NCBI GenBank assembly: GCA_000969725.1
Contig: JXSR01S042558.1
Origin: Ophiothrix spiculata
Taxonomy: Eukaryota; Echinodermata; Ophiuroidea; Amphilepidida; Ophiotrichidae
Strand: one strand, 5' to 3'
Length of the DNA stretch: 33,902 bases
Position 1 is the first letter of the stretch, and every line of letters begins with the position of its first letter. This document shows, piece after piece, positions 24,401 to 30,400 of this stretch. The translations under genes were made by a program, and so were the position numbers. The notes under the pieces were generated by a model. It saw nothing but the letters and a program-made list of their open reading frames with translations, made no database searches and was not told the DNA's origin.

Positions 24401-27400
24401 CCTTAAAATATATTCATTCACAACATACTTACCATATACGTCTACATCTAGTATCTCATAACTATTTATTATGAACACAAGATACTTATATTACTACATG
24501 AATTGTGAACCTCTACAAGGCTACACACACTGTTTTCAATACTACACCATCAACACAAGAGGAAGTATCAGCAGAACTGCTCAGGGTGGAACAAGCAAAA
24601 GATCCTACATTGTCAAAAGTTAGGAAATGGGCTGCTTCCAATATTGTTTGGCAGGGTAGAGAGCGCAAAAATTACCACTTATCCAGTATATAATTATAAA
24701 TTGATTCCCTACAAGTCGGGGTTGTTGCAACGACACATCATTTTCAGTTGGATTAAATTGAACTGTTCTTGTGATAAACCGATACAACAACATGATGAAT
24801 ACGCAAGTGGGTCATAATGCATTGCAACAGCTCCAAATTGCAAATACATGGCCATCCATTATTATTGTTATGATCTGCAGCAGCTTCCAACTACGACAGC
24901 TATTCTGAAACGGCCTTTAATCTTTCATAGGGTGTACACATTGATTTTCTTTCTACTTGTTTTGTTTTTCTTTTTGTATAGGAGATGAAACCAAAGAAGT
25001 GATGCGTAAAGAAAGCCAGGAGATGAAGCGCCAATGGAACGATGAAATCTTGGAGAAAGACGCCGTGAACAAGACCAATGAGGAACTCCGGGATAAAGTC
25101 AAGAAGGTAGAAGGAGAGAAGAATTTGCTCAATCGCTCCGTGGATGAGAAGAGTCAAAGGATTGGGGGTAAGAGCAACAGAAAATCATGGTTTTGTGTTG
25201 ATCTGTGTCTTTTTAAGGCAATTGGCAAAATCACCAACAAATACACTCCCGCTCTAAAGTATTTCCGCACAATTAAAAATGTTCAAAAACCTTGTTTTTT
25301 ATATTAAACAACCTAGAATACTAGTATAGGTAACGTTACTTGTATATTATTCATTATGAATAAATCGATGTTTCTTTTAATATTCCATTGCTATAACAAT
25401 GGCTGATTTCATGGACCATACAAATACACAACAATCTCATTACTGTGCAACTAATCAATTTTTTTATAACCTCATTATTACCTTGTAACAGGATATAATA
25501 TTTTCAGGTTGTAAGTTTTTAAACAAATGCGCAGAAATGTATGTAAACTCAATTTTTTTATGTTCAGACGAAAGCAGTAATATGCATTGCATGCGATATT
25601 TTCAAATGCAATGAATGCAATTCTGGAATAGTTATTTCGGTAATTATACAATATAGACTCATGTCAAAAAATGATGAAAATTGGATAAACGCTTCTAGAG
25701 ATATGGCTGAATAAAGGTTTTGTTCGGAAATACTTCAGAGCGGCCTTAGTGTAAAAAATGTGAAGTTTGTACGACATGTCTTTAGCCAAATGGATGCTTC
25801 AGGCAAAAATGTGTCTAAGAATGACTTGTACATGACTATATGATAGTTACTTTTGTTAACAATATCTTACAGTAATTCACTACTATTTTTACCATATCTC
25901 TTCAACAAAACATAATATTGATGTGAAAATTTGCAGGGGCCATAAGAAAAATATAGGCTTCCTTGTGGTATCAAAATCTCCTGGTAGTTTTTGGAAAGTG
26001 TTGGGAGGGGGGAACCGTCGAAAAAATGATTGGAACACACCTTTATTTAAGAGACCCGCCTATTTGGTGTTGATCAAAAAATATAGGCTTCCTTGTGGTA
26101 TCAAAATCTCCTGGTTGTTTTTGGAAAGTGTTGGGAGGGGGGAACCGTCGAAAAAATGATTGGAACACACCTTTATTTTTTTTAACCTACCATGATTGTC
26201 AGGAGATCCCAAGTATATATCTCTATACTTTGATCAAAACTAAAAATGCAGGAATTATGAGGCTTTTCTTCATCCGCAAGTAAATATAATCCCACTTACA
26301 AGCGCGTCATAGACACTGATGCGCGAGTCACGTGTGCAACGCCCGCTGTGTCTCCTGCAGTTGTGCTGTTTTCAGCTACGCACGCGCTTATCTGTATCAA
26401 TTCACAATGTGAAGAGGCCCGCCTATTTGGTGTTGATCAAAGTATAGCGCAATGATGTCACACTCAAAATCTATGGCCTAAATGTCAGAGACTATAGCAA
26501 CATGACATACTCATCCATTTTTCTATCCGCAATATTTGAAATCAAACTTACATAAGTTTACTACTTCTAGGTTTGTTTACTAAAAAAAGTAACTGTGATT
26601 GTTTTTTGAATTGTTACGTTTTTCAGTGCTTGAGGAATCCAAAGCAGGCATCACAAAGGAGGCCAGTGAGCTGCGCTCTAGCTTACGCGAGGTGGAGAAG
26701 TCTCGTCTGGAAGCCAGGAGGGAGCTACAGGAGCTGAGAAGGCAGGTGAAGACACTGGAGACGGAGAAGGCCAAGAACCAGAGAGATATTGAGGACTTGC
26801 AGATGAGGATCGCAAGGGGAGATGAGAAGGAAGATGATAACAGGCAGGAGATATTTGCGCTCAAACAAAAGGTGGGGGATGATTTTCTATTTAGATTCTA
26901 TAATAATGCTAACGAAGATGTCGAAAATTGAAATGATTATTTTGATAATGTCTAAGTTTTGACATTTTCCAAAACATTCGGACATCACAAGTAACATTTC
27001 CAGGAGCCAGATATCCTCATCGCACGAGTAGCCCATCTTGAAAATGTAAAGCTTATGATATCAGATGACAGAAGGAACTGCAAAAAGAAGCATGTGGATG
27101 CCAAGGTAGAAGCCAAGTTAACATTCAGCTGAACCTTTATTAAGACTCCAAGGCATCATCAAGGAGAAGCAACATGTGAAACAAAACAGAAATGTTGGTA
27201 AAAGATGACATCTTTGCTCTCATACTTCCGCTGAAAATTACCACTGGATTTTTACGACCTCTCCAAACTGGGAAAAGTGTCCAAACTCCGCTAGAGCATT
27301 AAACGCTCACCTCTAGAAAATAAATGCATGGATTTTCTTTATTTTTTGCACTAAAGCAAGTGGAGACATCAGGCATAATTGTCAACAACTTTCAATGTCT

Positions 27401-30400
27401 GGGATAATTTAGTTTTTGAAATATGCGGCATTGAAATCTTGATATTTACATCATTCTGGGACACACTGTAGATGTCAGTGTTGACCAATACATTATTGGT
27501 GATATTTTGTGAGAGCTCAGTTGATTTATTCTTAAACTAATGCTAAACCTGGCTTGGGCAACATTTAGGTTTTTATGAAATATTTTTCACAAAGGCAAAG
27601 TGGTGACTTGAAAGGTTTTTATGCAAAGATCACAGTTCAGAATTAGAAAATAGTACAAACTATTCAAGAAAAGACACAAGAGACTATAAATGAACTATGA
27701 AAAGCGAACTAAATTTATTTTGAACCAGATCTAAACTTTTTTGTGCATATGGACCCAAAGATAACCGACTCAGTAAAGGACATATTTCTGTGAATTTTAG
27801 TGCAAGATTTCAATGTTGGTTGCAATTGGGTAGTTTATGTGGAAAAGATAATCTTACAACTTGACCATTTTGTGCTGATTTCATGTATTTTAAAGGGCAT
27901 TTGACAAAATTTTTAAATTTTGTTTGTGGATATTTACACTTCCTATGTTAGAAAATAACAGGCAATTTACCAGATATCAGGAAAATGTTGATCAAAACCT
28001 TCAAAAAAGTCAAAAATTGGAATTTTATTTTGTTTGTTGATTTTGGGTGTGAGGCTATTCTCTAAACATATTTATTGATGCTATACATTGAGAAAGAGCC
28101 AAAGATTTGTTTGTAAACCATTCTTTTCACATCATAGATTGCAGATATATCAACAGAAATTTGGAATTTTCATTAGATCTCTTGAAAAGGCCAATTCAAA
28201 AAATTCAACTATAGAGGGCAGTATTTATTTGTTGTCGATAACGATAATTGAAAATAAAAAAATAGATATATAGGGTTTGAATTTGACAATGAAACTTTTC
28301 ATGCTGTCATTATTACCGCTAATACTTCAAATGATGCAAAAATCTCAAAATGTTTGGGGAAAAGTTTTGGGATGATGCTGAACTTGTCCAATTAACATGG
28401 TAATAATCAGAACTTTTTATCTACTGTTCCATTTGCAGGTTGTTGAAACTGAATCAGGACGCGAGGGTGTTCGCAAAGAGGCGCAGAACTTACAGAGAAG
28501 ATATGCTGAACTTGAAGAAGAAATGCGTCTCAAGGAGAAAGATTTCCAGATGGCTTTGGAAGAAGCTCGTGGCACTGAGCGCAAAATCGTTGAAAAGCTT
28601 CGCATGACGGAGGTTACGTTAGATAATGCCAACTCTGAGCTTGGAGATATGAAGTTGAAGTTGAGTGCAGCTGAAGGAAGAATTAATGGTCTTGAGGCAC
28701 AACTTGCTCAAGTTGAAGGTAAGGGTTTCTGGAAATTGAGTTGGTGTTGTTGAGCTGGTTTCAGGGTATCTGTCATTTCGATCCGCATTGCGATGACTTC
28801 AAGCGTCCAATCTGGTCGTTTTTGTTCTTGGAGCATTTAGCTATGAAGATGGCCAGCTGATATACCAATTACCCCCAGTTAGTAGTAAGGAGCATTTAGC
28901 TATGAAGATGGCCAGCTGATAAACCAATTACCCCCAGTCAGTAGCAAGGAGCATTTAGCTATGAAGATGGCCAGCTGATATACCAATTACCCCCAGTTAG
29001 TAGTAAGGAGCATTTAGCTATGAAGATGGCCAGCTGATATACCAATTACCCCCAGTTAGTAGTAAGGAGCATTTAGCTATGAAGATGGCCAGCTGATATA
29101 CCAATTACCCCCAGTCAGTAGCAATAACAAGGTGAACATTGGTTAAACTTTTTTCACGGGATCTATCGAAACAATTCTACAAATTGAGTCATGTATCACA
29201 GTTTTGAACTTTTTTATGAAAGATATTAGCACTCTGATATGTGCTGGCAGGTCTTTGTACAATATACAAGCCATCTATATAAAGATTTTCTTATTAAAAT
29301 TCCAGTCGAAAACTCTTTATTTTCCAAATGGTTTCGACAGACCTTTTCATTTTTCTTAGTGAATTTTGGTGGCGTTTAATCCAACTGGATAATGCTTAAG
29401 TGATATCATCTGTCACGAAATTCACTTGATCCAGACAGAAGTTATCCAGCTGGATCAAACAACACTACCATCAACAGAGGAAGATAATACGCAGGGGAAG
29501 TAGTGACGTCATAATTTATGTAAATCACCCAACACGTGCGTTTTGGTTCCAAACAAATGATCATGTCCACTGATCATACGTATTAATAGAATAGGCATAC
29601 GTAAACATACAAATCAGACTGATTTTTCTCGGTGGGAAAACAAAATAACTGCGGGGGTCCTGTCCTGGCTTGTACGAATGTTATGGTGTCAAATAGGAGT
29701 CTGACTTTTTTCCCCATAGACTTAAAGTGTGGCAAAACTGTCCACCCCGTTTGTGTTGGTCCAAAACGCACGTGTCGGGTGATTTACATAAATTATGACG
29801 TCACTACTTTCCCAGCGTATTATAGAATGGACCATCAGAACTGTTTGGAAAACAAGTGAGAAATTCAACTTGAATTTTTAAAGAAAAACTTATACTGACT
29901 TTCCTGATGAATTTTTTCAATGATACAAGCCACCCATTAACCTTGAAAATCTGATGCAGGCAGTTAGACGTAGTATAAAATACTCACTTTCTGAGGAAAG
30001 TCCTTGCAGACATTTGTCAGTTTAGCGACAGATTTTGAAATATTCATTTGGTGCTGTTAGATTGAAACTGGATGAAATAGTATTGTGGATGAAAGGATCC
30101 ATTTGATTGTTTCAGTATATTTTATATATGACTAGGCCAATCCTTATTTCTATTCACGCCCCATTGTCTGAGATTAATTGTGGTTTTGACTAATTAATAT
30201 TTTCTATCATTGTAAAGGTTCCAAGCGGGAAGTTGAGTTCAAACTCGGCAGCCTGCATTCAACTCTACGACGTACTCTAGGTGTTGGAACGGGGGCAAGA
30301 TCGCCAAGTCCTGGCTTTAGAGGTCGCAGCCCAAGCCCTGGAAGGAGGCGTGCAAGATCACCTATGAAAGGTATGTCTATATATTCAACTGGCTTTGGTG

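Noticed and set aside
28830-29124. Regular 59-bp repeats considered as a CRISPR array
   Set aside because: The whole 59-bp unit is repeated without unique spacers, in a eukaryotic intron; it is a minisatellite.
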